A DNA stretch of 64,000 nucleotides from an uncultured Aquimarina sp. (lineage in GTDB: Bacteria > Bacteroidota > Bacteroidia > Flavobacteriales > Flavobacteriaceae), in contig CANMDW010000022.1 of the NCBI GenBank assembly GCA_947496705.1, forward strand, positions 1-64,000. Direction: 5' to 3'. Positions 26,969 through 36,627 of this stretch are shown here, piece by piece. The notes under the pieces are model-generated. The model had not been told where the DNA came from, ran no database searches, and saw only the letters and a program-made list of their open reading frames with translations. The position numbers were made by a program, and so were the translations under genes. Within the stretch, counting starts at the first letter, position 1; the number at the start of each line of letters is the position of its first letter.

Positions 26969-29353
26969 CTATTGTTTCACAAATTTACCTATTGGTTTAT
27001 TATTTATGAGAATAATATACAATCCATTTGATAATTCGGATACATCTATTTCTGCAATTGGATTCGATTGGATCACTGCCTGTCCCAGAAGATCTACAAT
27101 CGTAATGTTGTAATCATTTATAGTGAAGCCTTCAATATTCAACATTTTATCAGCTTCAACCGGGTTGGGGTAGTAGGTGAAGGTTCTGCTGCTCAAGCTT
27201 AAATTAAGTTGAGATTGATCTACGATAAACACTTCAGAAATAATATTACATCCAGCTTCATTAAAGACTTCGATACTGTATTCTCCTACCTGCTGTGGTA
27301 AATATGTCGCCTGGCCGGCATTGGTATCATCTATAACCTCACCATCAAAATACCATTGATACCGGGTAAATGCTGTATCTATAGATAGCTTTTGCTCATT
27401 ATTAACTTGTATAGTGGGTTGGTTTAGGCTTTCGGCAACCAAAGCTTTTACCACAGTACGGGTTTCTGTGGTACAATCGCCAATGATTCCTGCAATATAA
27501 TAGGTTTGTGAACTGGTAAGTGCTGGAGTTTCGTAAACTGTTCCCTGAGAAATAAGGTTACCTCCTGTAGGGGCATCATACCATCTGAAGGCACTATTGC
27601 CCGATACGGTAATGGTCGCAGATTCTCCTGTACAGATATTTTGATCGTTTGTAATAGGTTGATCGGGAATATCTATAATAACAAAGTCTGTTTTTTTGTT
27701 GGTATTTTCACCAACCTCATTAGAGGTTGTAAGGGATACTGTAAATAGCCCTCCGGTTTCATATTCGTGTGTAGGGTTTTGTTCTGCAGATGTGGTACCA
27801 TCACCAAAATTCCACAGATAAGAACTTACCTTATTAATGCTGGTGCTTTTGAACTCAACCATAGAACATCCGGATTTGGTTGCCTCAAAATTTGCTACAG
27901 GAGGCTGGTTGTTATTACCGGGAATGTAATTACCTGATATGGTATAATTACCTAATGATGAATAATCAGAATATCCGTTAATTGGTGTTCCCTCGCCAAC
28001 ACCATCAATCTCGATAAAGTAGGTTCCTCCTTCAAGATTAGTATTTATAGAAGCACTCAGGCCGTTTGGGTCTGAAAAAGCCATCTCTTCACCCAGTGCA
28101 TTGAGAATTCTGGCTTGAATATTGAGGTTTGGATAATCAGGATCGGGGTTAAAAGTAAAGGAAACATTTCCGGTTTCTACAACAAAAGAGAACATATCTT
28201 TATCTTCCCGGGTACTTACCAATCCAAAGTTCTGACTAGCGTCTACCTCGCCTCCTGCTGTTACAATTATAGGGGTAGCTTCCTGTATGATGTCATCGTG
28301 ATCGTCATTTTTAAAACCCACTCCGTTTCTGCTACCTGCTATGATCGCAATATCGTCCTGGGTATTTGTAGCATTGGTATATTCGCCCAGGCTCCATTGT
28401 CCGATCGAAGTACTGGCACTCCATCCCATAATCGGGCTCCATTGTCCGTGACCATTATAATATTCAGTTCCTCCCTGTCCATCATGTGATAGTCCCAGCG
28501 TATGGCCAACCTCATGTGATCCGGTTTCTCCGGCGGCTCTAGTAGATCTGATGTTATATACCCAGCAAGGGTTATCGGTAGAAGATGAAAAAGAATTTCT
28601 AAATGCTACACCTCCCGCATCGGGTCTTGCATCTTTGGTAGGAGTAAAAATGCACATCATTCTTCGATTTACGGGTGCTGCATCAAAAAGGTCTCTACGA
28701 GTTGTGACATTAAAATTGAAAGGGCGAAAATCTTCTGCCATGATTTTCCAGATTGCAATAATTCTTTCGTTTGAAAAATTAGGTGATTGTGCATCAATAG
28801 TTGCTCCACCCAGCCAACTAGTACCAGAAACTAATTCTCCATCAAAATCAAGATAAATAATACCGGGTGCTCCCGGAAGGCTTTCTAATTGAAGGGCCAT
28901 TTTTGAGAACGTAGTTCCGGTATCTGCTTCTGATTTGGTTGAATTTTCAAAATCAATACAGAGAATGTTGTTGATATCGGTTTCTTTTGCAAATACCTTT
29001 CCGTTTACTTCTGCATATATGGTATATGCTTTTTTAGCATCCGATAAAACTATAGTGCCTTCTAGTTTCCCATCAATTTGGGAAAAGGAGAATGTAGATA
29101 ATTTTTGACCATTCACTGTGCCAATTAGGGTAAGACCTTTGTCGGTTTGCCTTTTTACTTTAGAGGTAAAAGAAAACTGCTCTTTGGCAAAATTTATTTT
29201 GAGAGATTGATTGCTTTTGGTATTCATAAAGTTATTAACAAAGCTTTGCTGGTCATTGGCTATTACATATGGCTTATCTGTTTGAGCATATATTGCATAT
29301 CCATGTATCAGTATAATAATTAGCAGGAAATACTTCAATAATTTATTTCTCAT
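26969..29353 (-). CDS. secreted zinc metalloprotease with PKD domain and T9SS sorting tail
   Basis: 794 residues. Order: signal peptide (FLLIIILIHGYAIYAQ); pro-region to about 150; metzincin-like protease domain with the extended zinc motif HEVGHTLGLSH near residue 283; a pre-peptidase C-terminal-like beta domain (GTYFIEIDGVG); a PKD domain (YLWNFGDGTTSAEQNPTHEY); an Ig-like domain; and a C-terminal type IX secretion signal (YYPNPVEADKMLNIEG, ending in KFVKQ). The product would cross the outer membrane by type IX secretion and digest extracellular protein. Monocistronic, with its own terminator at 26911. Confidence 0.93.
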   Translation of the reverse strand: MRNKLLKYFLLIIILIHGYAIYAQTDKPYVIANDQQSFVNNFMNTKSNQSLKINFAKEQFSFTSKVKRQTDKGLTLIGTVNGQKLSTFSFSQIDGKLEGTIVLSDAKKAYTIYAEVNGKVFAKETDINNILCIDFENSTKSEADTGTTFSKMALQLESLPGAPGIIYLDFDGELVSGTSWLGGATIDAQSPNFSNERIIAIWKIMAEDFRPFNFNVTTRRDLFDAAPVNRRMMCIFTPTKDARPDAGGVAFRNSFSSSTDNPCWVYNIRSTRAAGETGSHEVGHTLGLSHDGQGGTEYYNGHGQWSPIMGWSASTSIGQWSLGEYTNATNTQDDIAIIAGSRNGVGFKNDDHDDIIQEATPIIVTAGGEVDASQNFGLVSTREDKDMFSFVVETGNVSFTFNPDPDYPNLNIQARILNALGEEMAFSDPNGLSASINTNLEGGTYFIEIDGVGEGTPINGYSDYSSLGNYTISGNYIPGNNNQPPVANFEATKSGCSMVEFKSTSINKVSSYLWNFGDGTTSAEQNPTHEYETGGLFTVSLTTSNEVGENTNKKTDFVIIDIPDQPITNDQNICTGESATITVSGNSAFRWYDAPTGGNLISQGTVYETPALTSSQTYYIAGIIGDCTTETRTVVKALVAESLNQPTIQVNNEQKLSIDTAFTRYQWYFDGEVIDDTNAGQATYLPQQVGEYSIEVFNEAGCNIISEVFIVDQSQLNLSLSSRTFTYYPNPVEADKMLNIEGFTINDYNITIVDLLGQAVIQSNPIAEIDVSELSNGLYIILINNKPIGKFVKQ

Positions 29354-29385
29354 TGTTCGATTGGGTGTATCTGGATTTGTATTTA

Positions 29386-29546
29386 GTGTCTGGTCGGAAA
29401 TAGGCGGTTTTTATAATTTGAATTATTTTTGATGTGATTTTAATTTTCTTTTTTGACGCAGATGCCTTAGCATCAGGCGATAAAAAACAAATAAAAATAG
29501 CGCAAAAAGAAACAAATTTAATAGTGACATATTTCCGACCAGACAC
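29386..29546. mobile_element. 161-bp miniature inverted-repeat element, copy A
   Basis: Inverted ends GTGTCTGGTCGGAAATA (left) and its exact complement (right), flanked by perfect 6-bp duplications TATTTA (29380-29385 and 29547-29552). The reverse complement matches the element at 52949-53109 with about five differences over 161 bp. The interior holds a small hairpin around GATGCC/GGCATC and no transposase. The open frame running through it on the minus strand is part of the repeat, not a gene. The rest of 29354-29733 shows nothing else. Confidence 0.9.
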
Positions 29547-29733
29547 TATTTATAGAAAAACCTGATAATCTTAATTTTAGTATGAAGCTATGTGAATTTT
29601 ATTATAAAGAGGTAAAGACGCACCTTGTAATCAGGGTACGTCTATACCATACTTCTTGGAGTTTTGATTTAAAAAAACTCAAAATTAACTATATCTCTGG
29701 GTTTAGAAATATTAACATTGATAACAGAAAGAA

Positions 29734-30009
29734 TCATGAAATACTTATAATTCTTTCTAAAGGGATTATTGTAGACTGTTTTAAAATCACCTCTTTATCG
29801 GTGATTCCCCAAATGGTAGTTTCCACTTTTTTGAAGCCTGTATCGTCTACAAAAATGATTCTTACTTTTTGATGTTCTAGATTTCCTAATGAAAGAGCTC
29901 TCTGTAATTCCAGAAAGCGATCGATCTGATCTTTTCTTTTCTCAAGGACATCTTCTTTGGGGAATTTTAAAAATTTAATCTTTTCTTTTTCAATTATTTG
30001 TACATTCAT
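29734..30009 (-). CDS. conserved small protein, unknown
   Basis: 91 residues from the ATG at 30009 (MNVQIIEKEK); the ATG at 30021 adds only MAPA. Pattern: an N-terminal helix with FPKEDVLEKRKDQIDRFLEL, then four or five strands (VRIIFVDDTGFKKVETTIWG, EVILKQSTIIPLERIISI) as in small Sm- or SH3-like barrels. I recognise it as a recurrent Flavobacteriia hypothetical protein without a known function. Cytoplasmic. Confidence 0.7.
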   Translation of the reverse strand: MNVQIIEKEKIKFLKFPKEDVLEKRKDQIDRFLELQRALSLGNLEHQKVRIIFVDDTGFKKVETTIWGITDKEVILKQSTIIPLERIISIS

Positions 30010-30021
30010 AGCTGGGGCCAT

Positions 30022-30433
30022 AGTGTTTAGGTTTGGATTAAGTTTAGGTCTTATAAACTGGTTTTTGAATCCTGGAGCTTTAAATATAATGTATTTTACC
30101 CTAAAATATTGTATTTTATCTATAATATTTAATAGAAACTTATTAAAGCGTAAGAAAAAACATTGTTGACATCTTCCGTTTTTGAACAGGTGATTTGATT
30201 AAAAGAACACTTCTAACGGCTTGTTTTTTTGAGGGTTATTATAGTATTCGGGGACAGATATCTTTGAGTAGATTTCATTCTTGAGGCTCAGGAATGATTT
30301 CTAATAAAAACGTGATCGGTGTATTGTATTTCATGCTAAAAGTTATCGACTGCGAATTGTTTACAAAAAAGTAGTTACAGGTTTCCATAACCGTAGTTGT
30401 TTCCTTAAATTTCGATCTTAAAAGATTGTTACG
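30022..30433. other. intergenic region without a visible gene
   Basis: 412 bp between the divergent small gene and the UvrD-like helicase. No convincing open frame, RNA or repeat is seen. It must hold the promoters for both genes, but no exact TTG-N(20-23)-TAnnTTTG match stood out. Confidence 0.4.
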
Positions 30434-32764
30434 GTGGAAGAATATTTAGCAGAGTTGAATGATGCACAGCGGGCTCCGGTACTTCAGAAAGACGGCCCGA
30501 TGATTGTTATTGCAGGTGCAGGCTCCGGTAAGACCAGAGTTCTTACATATCGCATAGCCTATCTGATGCATCAAGGTGTGGATCCATTTAATATTTTGGC
30601 TTTAACATTTACCAACAAAGCAGCTCGTGAGATGAAGAAACGAATTGCAAGTATTGTTGGCCCCAGTGAAGCCAAGAACCTATGGATGGGCACATTTCAT
30701 TCTATTTTTGCCAAAATGCTAAGGTTTGAAGCCGATAAATTAGGATACCCTTCAAATTTTACCATTTATGATACCCAGGATTCGCAACGATTGATTGCGG
30801 CTATTATAAAAGAAATGGGCCTGGATAAAGACATTTACAAATACAAGCAGGTATATTCCCGTATTTCATCCTATAAAAACAGTTTGATCACGGTAAAAGC
30901 ATATTTTCAAAATCCCGAACTGGTAGAAGCAGATGCCATGGCAAAACGCCCAAGGCTGGGAGAAATCTATCAAAATTATGTAGATCGGTGCTTTAAAGCC
31001 GGCGCTATGGATTTTGATGACCTGTTGCTAAAAACCAACGAGCTGCTCAACCGTTTTCCAGATGTGCTGGCAAAATATCAGAATCGTTTTAGATACATAC
31101 TGGTTGATGAGTATCAGGATACCAATCACTCGCAGTACCTTATTGTTAGAGCACTGTCTGATAAGTTTCAGAATATTTGTGTAGTAGGGGATGATGCACA
31201 GAGTATTTATGCTTTCCGCGGAGCGAATATTAGCAATATTCTCAATTTTCAAAAGGATTATGATCATGTGCAACAATATCGATTAGAGCAGAACTACAGA
31301 TCTACAAAAAATATTGTAGAAGCGGCAAATTCTATTATTGATAAGAATAAAACGAAATTAGAAAAGGTGGTCTGGACCGCAAACGACCCGGGATCAAAAA
31401 TTATTGTCAATAGATTATTAACCGACGGTGATGAGGGAAGGTTTGTAGCAAGTTCGATTTTTGAAAATCAAATGCAGCAGCAATTGGGGAATGGTCATTT
31501 TGCGGTGCTGTATAGAACCAATGCACAGTCCAGGGCGATAGAAGATGCTTTGCGAAAACGGGATATTAAATACAGGATTTATGGCGGACTATCGTTTTAT
31601 CAGCGTAAAGAGATCAAGGATGTATTGGCATACCTTCGTCTGGTGATCAACCCAAAAGATGAAGAAGCGCTAAAACGGGTGATCAATTACCCCGCAAGGG
31701 GAATAGGGGCTACCACAGTAGATAAATTGGTGGTAGCGGCAAATCATTATGACCGCTCTATTTTTGAAGTCATCGAGAATTTGGATCGTATTAACCTGAA
31801 AATCAATAGTGGTACCAAAACACGATTGGAAAACTTTATGATGATGATCAAAAGTTTTCAGGTTACCAATCAGACTTCAGATGCGTTTGTATTGGCAGAA
31901 ATGGTAACCAAGAAGACCGGATTATTACAGGAGTTGAAGAAAGATGGCACTCCCGAAGGAATTGCACGTATAGAAAATATCGAAGAACTATTAAATGGTA
32001 TTCGTGATTTTGTTGAAGGCCAGAAAGAACTGGCAGATGCATCAGGTTCGCTGGCAGAATTTCTGGAAGATGTGGCCCTGGCTACCGATCTGGATCAGGA
32101 TACAGGAGACGATGATAGAGTAGCATTGATGACCATTCATCTGGCCAAGGGATTAGAGTTTCCGTATGTATATATCGTCGGGATGGAAGAAGACTTGTTT
32201 CCTTCGGGCATGAGTATGAATACCCGAAGTGAGCTGGAGGAGGAGCGGCGTCTTTTTTATGTGGCATTAACCAGGGCAGAAAAGCAAGCCTATCTTACCT
32301 ATACTCAATCAAGATATCGCTGGGGAAAACTGGTAGATGCCGAGCCTAGTCGATTTATAGAAGAGATAGATGATCAATATCTTGAATATTTGACTCCGGT
32401 AGAAAGTTATCGATATAAGCCATTGATTGACTCAGATATCTTTGAAGAAGTAGATAAGAGCAAATTACGACTTAAAAAACCGGTTTCTGGTGCTTCACCA
32501 CTGGCACATAAACCAAACGAAGAACAGCTGCAAAAGCTGCGAAAACTAAGGCCTGTATCCAATGGAACCACTACCGAATCCAAAACTAATCTTTTTGATA
32601 ATGATCTGGTCGCAGGAACAGCAGTAGAACATATGCGGTTTGGTATGGGGAAAATTTTAAAAGTTGAAGGAGTAGGGCAGGATAAAAAGGCAGAGATCCA
32701 TTTTGAAAAAGGCGGAATCAAGAAGCTATTACTTCGTTTTGCAAAGCTTAAGGTGATCGGGTAA
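30434..32764 (+). CDS. UvrD/PcrA-type ATP-dependent DNA helicase
   Basis: 776 residues from a GTG start (VEEYLAELNDAQRAPV); the Q motif in LNDAQ must be kept, so this start is right. Superfamily 1 motifs in order: Walker A AGAGSGKT, motif Ia LTFTNKAAREMK, Walker B LVDEYQDTN, motif III VGDDAQSIYAFRGA, motif IV LEQNYRST, motif V MTIHLAKGLEFPYV, motif VI RRLFYVALTRA. The C-terminal tail has the Tudor-like end of PcrA (GMGKILKVEGVGQDKKAEIHF). It acts in nucleotide excision and mismatch repair and in clearing recombination intermediates. Confidence 0.95.
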   Translation: MEEYLAELNDAQRAPVLQKDGPMIVIAGAGSGKTRVLTYRIAYLMHQGVDPFNILALTFTNKAAREMKKRIASIVGPSEAKNLWMGTFHSIFAKMLRFEADKLGYPSNFTIYDTQDSQRLIAAIIKEMGLDKDIYKYKQVYSRISSYKNSLITVKAYFQNPELVEADAMAKRPRLGEIYQNYVDRCFKAGAMDFDDLLLKTNELLNRFPDVLAKYQNRFRYILVDEYQDTNHSQYLIVRALSDKFQNICVVGDDAQSIYAFRGANISNILNFQKDYDHVQQYRLEQNYRSTKNIVEAANSIIDKNKTKLEKVVWTANDPGSKIIVNRLLTDGDEGRFVASSIFENQMQQQLGNGHFAVLYRTNAQSRAIEDALRKRDIKYRIYGGLSFYQRKEIKDVLAYLRLVINPKDEEALKRVINYPARGIGATTVDKLVVAANHYDRSIFEVIENLDRINLKINSGTKTRLENFMMMIKSFQVTNQTSDAFVLAEMVTKKTGLLQELKKDGTPEGIARIENIEELLNGIRDFVEGQKELADASGSLAEFLEDVALATDLDQDTGDDDRVALMTIHLAKGLEFPYVYIVGMEEDLFPSGMSMNTRSELEEERRLFYVALTRAEKQAYLTYTQSRYRWGKLVDAEPSRFIEEIDDQYLEYLTPVESYRYKPLIDSDIFEEVDKSKLRLKKPVSGASPLAHKPNEEQLQKLRKLRPVSNGTTTESKTNLFDNDLVAGTAVEHMRFGMGKILKVEGVGQDKKAEIHFEKGGIKKLLLRFAKLKVIG

Positions 32765-32812
32765 TTAGATTTCCCATAAACGATTGTCCTGTTTTTAATA
32801 AATACAACCAGT

Positions 32813-33904
32813 ATGATAAGCGTACCTACCTTACTATTAGATGTTGATAAGTGCAAGAAGAACATTATGGATATGAGGCTTAAAGCACAAAAACACAACT
32901 TAGACTTCAGGCCCCATTTCAAAACCCACCAGTCTTTAGAAATCGGGAAGTGGTTTAAAGAAGCTGGAGTAGATAAAATAACGGTTTCATCTCTTGAAAT
33001 GGCAGCATACTTCTCAAAAGAATGGGAGGATATTACGGTGGCTTTTCCTGCCAATATTTTGGAGATAGAAAGAATCAATGAGCTGGCAAAAAACATTCAG
33101 CTTAACCTTTTAATAGCATCTGTTGAAACTGCTACCTATTTACAAGAACATCTTACAAGCGCCACAGGGTTTTTTATAAAAATAGATGCTGGGTATCACA
33201 GAACGGGTATCATTCCTGCCGATACAGAAACTATTGATGCAATCTTAAAGGTTGCAGATAGTTCTGCCCTGCTGTCTTTTAAGGGGTTTTTGGCACATTC
33301 GGGACACACTTATAAATGCCGTAACAAAACAGATATCCTTAAGATACACGCAGAGTGTATGCGAGTACTCATTCAGTTAAAAAATAAATATAAAGAGAGC
33401 TATCCAGAGATGATCCTGTCTCTGGGTGATACACCAAGCTGCAGTGTGGCAGATAATTTTGAAGGGATCGATGAGATACGACCCGGGAATTTTGTCTTTT
33501 ATGACCTTACCCAAAATCTAATAGGCGCTTGTGATATCAATCAAATTGCAGTAGCGGTGGCCTGCCCGATCGTAGCGATTCATAAAGACCGAAATGAAGT
33601 GGTTATCTATGGAGGAGGAGTGCATTTCTCCAAAGAACGGTTGGAAAATGAAAAAGAAGGGACCATTTATGGTAGAGTGGTAGCAAAAAAAGGAAACTTA
33701 TGGAGTGACATCATCCCTGATGTATATATCAAAAGCTTATCTCAGGAACATGGGATTGTTGCTGTATCTCCTTCACAGATAAATAACTATACGATTGGAG
33801 ATTATTTGATTGCGTTGCCTATCCATTCCTGTATGACTGCAAATTTGATGAAACGGTATAGTGTTGGCGATGTTATGGATATTGCGATGATGAATTCCTG
33901 GTGA
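32813..33904 (+). CDS. D-threonine-aldolase/D-serine-dehydratase-like PLP enzyme
   Basis: 363 residues. N-terminal alanine-racemase-type barrel with the PLP Lys in RPHFKTHQS near residue 42, and a C-terminal D-serine-dehydratase-like domain with the metal pair in HSCMTANLM near residue 345. The family cleaves or dehydrates beta-hydroxy D-amino acids. Cytoplasmic. It starts 48 bp after the helicase gene and may be co-transcribed, although the functions look unrelated. Exact substrate cannot be read from sequence. Confidence 0.88.
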   Translation: MISVPTLLLDVDKCKKNIMDMRLKAQKHNLDFRPHFKTHQSLEIGKWFKEAGVDKITVSSLEMAAYFSKEWEDITVAFPANILEIERINELAKNIQLNLLIASVETATYLQEHLTSATGFFIKIDAGYHRTGIIPADTETIDAILKVADSSALLSFKGFLAHSGHTYKCRNKTDILKIHAECMRVLIQLKNKYKESYPEMILSLGDTPSCSVADNFEGIDEIRPGNFVFYDLTQNLIGACDINQIAVAVACPIVAIHKDRNEVVIYGGGVHFSKERLENEKEGTIYGRVVAKKGNLWSDIIPDVYIKSLSQEHGIVAVSPSQINNYTIGDYLIALPIHSCMTANLMKRYSVGDVMDIAMMNSW

Positions 33905-34004
33905 ATCTTTAAAAATACCAGCTGACGAATTGATTGCTAAATAAATCAAAACACCCAAATGTATCTGAAACAGAACCTGTATCTTTATCATACAGAGCAG
34001 TGGT

Positions 34005-34625
34005 ATGGCAGAATTTATTAAGTTATATGAAGAAAACCCTAATCCCCGTGAAGTTCAGCAAGTTGTTGATTGTTTGCGTAATGGAGGCTTGGTTATTTAT
34101 CCTACAGATACGGTTTATGGATTGGGCTGTGATATCACCAATAACCGTGCACTGGAGCGTATCGCACAAATTAAAGGTGTTAAGCTGGCAAAAGCCAATT
34201 TTTCTTTTATCTGTAAAGATCTGAGTAACTTATCTGATTATGTGAAACAAATTGATAATGCTACTTTTAAACTGCTAAAAAGAACGCTTCCCGGCCCTTA
34301 CACCTATATTCTTCCCGGAAGCAATAATTTACCTACTGTTTTTAAGAAAAAAAAGACCGTAGGTATTCGGGTTCCTGATAATGCAATTTGCACCGCTATT
34401 GTTGAAGGGTTAGGAAATCCTATCGTTTCTACTTCTATCTATGATGAAGATGAAGTTATTGAATACACAACAGATCCAGAGCTCATCCTCGAAAAATGGG
34501 ATAACCTTGTCGATATGGTTGTCGACGGGGGATATGGCAATAATATACCTTCAACGGTGATCGACTTAACCAGTGGAGAACCTGTCTTAATTAGAGAAGG
34601 AAAGGGAAGGGTAGATATCGTTTGA
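34005..34625 (+). CDS. L-threonylcarbamoyladenylate synthase family protein (TsaC/YciO)
   Basis: 206 residues, the YciO length. The YrdC fold is recognised from GGLVIYPTDTVYGLGCDI near residues 28-45 and the RNA/ATP-binding KRTLPGPYTYIL. TsaC makes the threonylcarbamoyl-AMP for t6A37 of ANN-decoding tRNAs. YciO paralogues have the same fold with a less certain role; which one this is would depend on whether a second copy exists elsewhere in the genome. Confidence 0.92.
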   Translation: MAEFIKLYEENPNPREVQQVVDCLRNGGLVIYPTDTVYGLGCDITNNRALERIAQIKGVKLAKANFSFICKDLSNLSDYVKQIDNATFKLLKRTLPGPYTYILPGSNNLPTVFKKKKTVGIRVPDNAICTAIVEGLGNPIVSTSIYDEDEVIEYTTDPELILEKWDNLVDMVVDGGYGNNIPSTVIDLTSGEPVLIREGKGRVDIV

Positions 34626-34645
34626 GTATACTCCCATACTCATTT

Positions 34646-35533
34646 TCACGAAACCATATACTTCAGCTCATTTCTATACATACTTGGGGTTTTTCCTGAA
34701 AATTGCTTGAATAATTTATTGAAATGAGAAAAATTACTAAAACCACTTTCATAACAAATATCGGTGATACTGGTTTGTTTTTCGTGTAATAGTTTGGCCG
34801 CATGAACGAGTCTGTATTCATTCACAAACTGCGTAAATGTTTTTCCGGTTATTTTTTTGAAGTATCGGCAGAATCCAGGTACGCTCATACTCACCTTACC
34901 GGCGACTTCTTCCAGGGGAATAGGTCTTCCAAATTCCTGCTGCACAAAATTAAAGATCAGATTTATTCTGTTATTATCCTGAAGTGCTGTCTCGATGATA
35001 AACCCTTCGGCATTGAGTATGGTATAATCATTGGTTTTTTCCATTTCTCTAAGCACTTGCAGCATACCGATTAATTTCTCAAAAGATTCCAGATTTTTGA
35101 GTGATTCTATTTGTGCACCAATTCTTCTTTTGGTGTCTCCGTGATAAATAATCCCTTTTTTTGCTTGCTCCAGGAGTTTACCAATAGTGCTCATCTCTGG
35201 AATATCAAAAAATGAAGCTCCCAAAAAATCAGGAAGCATCTGGATAATCGTTTCACTGCTATTGCCTGTCATTCCATCTGTAAATCCACAGTGAGGAAGG
35301 TTGGAACCTATTAGCATCAATGCACCGTTTCGATAATACGACATATGGCTTCCGATTTGTCTTTTTCCTGTACCGCCATTAACGTATACGATTTCAATTT
35401 CGGGATGGTAATGCCAAATGGGCGCTTTATTCTTATTCTCTTTTGAAAATGTCTGGTAATAGAGGGAACTGCCAAACTCTGGTAGAATCTTTTCTAAGGA
35501 AGGCTTTGCATTTTTCATCATAATTTTTAGCAC
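34646..35533 (-). CDS. AraC-family transcription regulator with cupin sensor
   Basis: 295 residues; ATGs at codons 5 and 6 (MMKNAKPS) are equally likely starts. N-terminal cupin domain with HYHPEIEIVYVNGGTGKRQI, C-terminal AraC DNA-binding domain (about 195-295) with two helix-turn-helix units around IPLEEVAGKVSMSVPGFCRYF and ITDICYESGFSNFSHFNKLF. Typical of sugar- or metabolite-responsive regulators. It converges with the TsaC gene and no target gene is adjacent. Confidence 0.92.
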   Translation of the reverse strand: MLKIMMKNAKPSLEKILPEFGSSLYYQTFSKENKNKAPIWHYHPEIEIVYVNGGTGKRQIGSHMSYYRNGALMLIGSNLPHCGFTDGMTGNSSETIIQMLPDFLGASFFDIPEMSTIGKLLEQAKKGIIYHGDTKRRIGAQIESLKNLESFEKLIGMLQVLREMEKTNDYTILNAEGFIIETALQDNNRINLIFNFVQQEFGRPIPLEEVAGKVSMSVPGFCRYFKKITGKTFTQFVNEYRLVHAAKLLHEKQTSITDICYESGFSNFSHFNKLFKQFSGKTPSMYRNELKYMVS

Positions 35534-35668
35534 TCAATTTTAGGGCTAATATTGTATTTAGTTTGTTAAATTATTGTAAAACTAAATTAAAAAATATGTT
35601 AAATTAACTTTTTTACGGTTTATAAGTACTTTGTAGGGTTAAAATAACACATATATATGCAAATATTG

Positions 35669-35702
35669 TTGTATTTCTTCTTCTCACTCTATGCTAGATT
35701 TG
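35669..35702 (+). promoter_or_regulatory. Bacteroidota-type promoter of 35740
   Basis: TTG at 35669-35671 and TAGATTTG at 35695-35702 with a 23-bp spacer match the Bacteroidota primary sigma consensus. The -7 box is 37 bp upstream of the ATG of the secreted protein gene. Confidence 0.6.
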
Positions 35703-35739
35703 TGCTATCAAAATGTTAAACAACAAAAACTAGAAAATT

Positions 35740-36327
35740 ATGAAAAGAGTAATAAACCTAAGCCTGTTTGTATGTGCTATCCTATTTAGTACTATGGTAA
35801 AAGCTTCAGATATTTTATCTGTAAAAATCGAGAACTCTTCTACAATTAATGTTTCATTGTCAAATATCAGCAAAGGGCAAAAATTGTATCTTAAAGATTA
35901 TTCGGGAACGATTTTATTTAATGTTACACTGGATGCTATGCCTTCCTACACAAAGTATTTTAATATGAACACTGTTGAGGATGGTATTTATTTTGTAGAA
36001 ACAGAAACAGAATTTGACATAAAAGTTACTCCGGTACTGAAAAATATAAAAGGGGTTTCTCTAATTAATAATTCTGCGATAACCGTATTCAAACCAAAAA
36101 TACTTGTAGAGAATACCAAGGTGCGGGTACTGTTTACCAGGACAGAAAAATCACCTTTAAGCGTTTCAATTTATGATATTGACGGCTTTAAGGTATTTAA
36201 TGAAAAAGTTGACGATGATACATTAATTTTTCAAAGATCATATGATTTCTCTGAGGTACCATATGGAAAGTATACTATTCATTTTGTTTTGAAAGACAGA
36301 ACATTTATTAAAGAAGTTAGTATTTGA
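35740..36327 (+). CDS. small secreted beta-rich protein, unknown
   Basis: 195 residues with a signal peptide (LSLFVCAILFSTMVKAS). The mature part is two beta-sandwich-like halves. The last 90 residues (YDIDGFKVFNEKVDDDTLIF, VPYGKYTIHFVLKDRTFIKE) resemble the C-terminal sorting or Ig-like domains common in Bacteroidota secreted proteins, but it is not a standard type IX tail. Monocistronic: own promoter at 35669 and terminator at 36360. Confidence 0.75.
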   Translation: MKRVINLSLFVCAILFSTMVKASDILSVKIENSSTINVSLSNISKGQKLYLKDYSGTILFNVTLDAMPSYTKYFNMNTVEDGIYFVETETEFDIKVTPVLKNIKGVSLINNSAITVFKPKILVENTKVRVLFTRTEKSPLSVSIYDIDGFKVFNEKVDDDTLIFQRSYDFSEVPYGKYTIHFVLKDRTFIKEVSI

Positions 36328-36359
36328 ATTGTTTGATTAATACCACCACAATCAAGAAG

Positions 36360-36393
36360 CTGTCTGAAGAGTATTTTTCAGACAGTTTTTTTT
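36360..36393 (+). terminator. rho-independent terminator of 35740-36327
   Basis: CTGTCTGAA (36360-36368) pairs with TTCAGACAG (36377-36385) and is followed by eight T. It lies 33 bp past the stop codon. Confidence 0.85.
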
Positions 36394-36574
36394 ATGAATT
36401 GGTTTCATTCAAGTAGTGCTGCGATGTTTTGCAGCTGGTATGAAAGTTACTGATGGAGGACAGTAGGCTTTTGGTGGAAATTACCGATTCTAGGTTAGAG
36501 GGGTCTCTTTATTCAGTCAGAGGGGTTCTTTGTCCGGTCAGTTAGGATTTTTGTTCAGTGAAAGGATGCTTTAT
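36394..36574. repeat. imperfect 25-30-bp repeats between two terminators
   Basis: The stretch 36498-36565 has three loose copies of a GAGGGGT-CTTT-TCAGT pattern (GAGGGGTCTCTTTATTCAGT, then GAGGGGTTCTTTGTCCGGTC, then a weaker copy). No gene. Probably a degraded simple repeat. Confidence 0.3.
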
Positions 36575-36602
36575 CAAAAAGGCTGCCTTTTCAGACAGCC
36601 TC
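36575..36602 (-). terminator. rho-independent terminator of the TSP3-OmpA gene
   Basis: On the minus strand GGCTG...CAGCC forms a short stem followed by TTTTTGA; it is 26 bp beyond the stop of 36628-38709. Confidence 0.65.
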
Positions 36603-36627
36603 TTGTGATCTATTGAGAGAGAGATAC

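Noticed and set aside
29343..29546. 67-residue protein at the start of the metalloprotease gene
   Set aside because: It is the interior of the 161-bp miniature element; the same frame in copy B (52925-53116) follows from repeat identity.
32407..33096. 229-residue frame on the minus strand
   Set aside because: It lies across the end of the helicase and the start of the PLP enzyme gene, both well supported; Ser/Leu/Ile-rich shadow.
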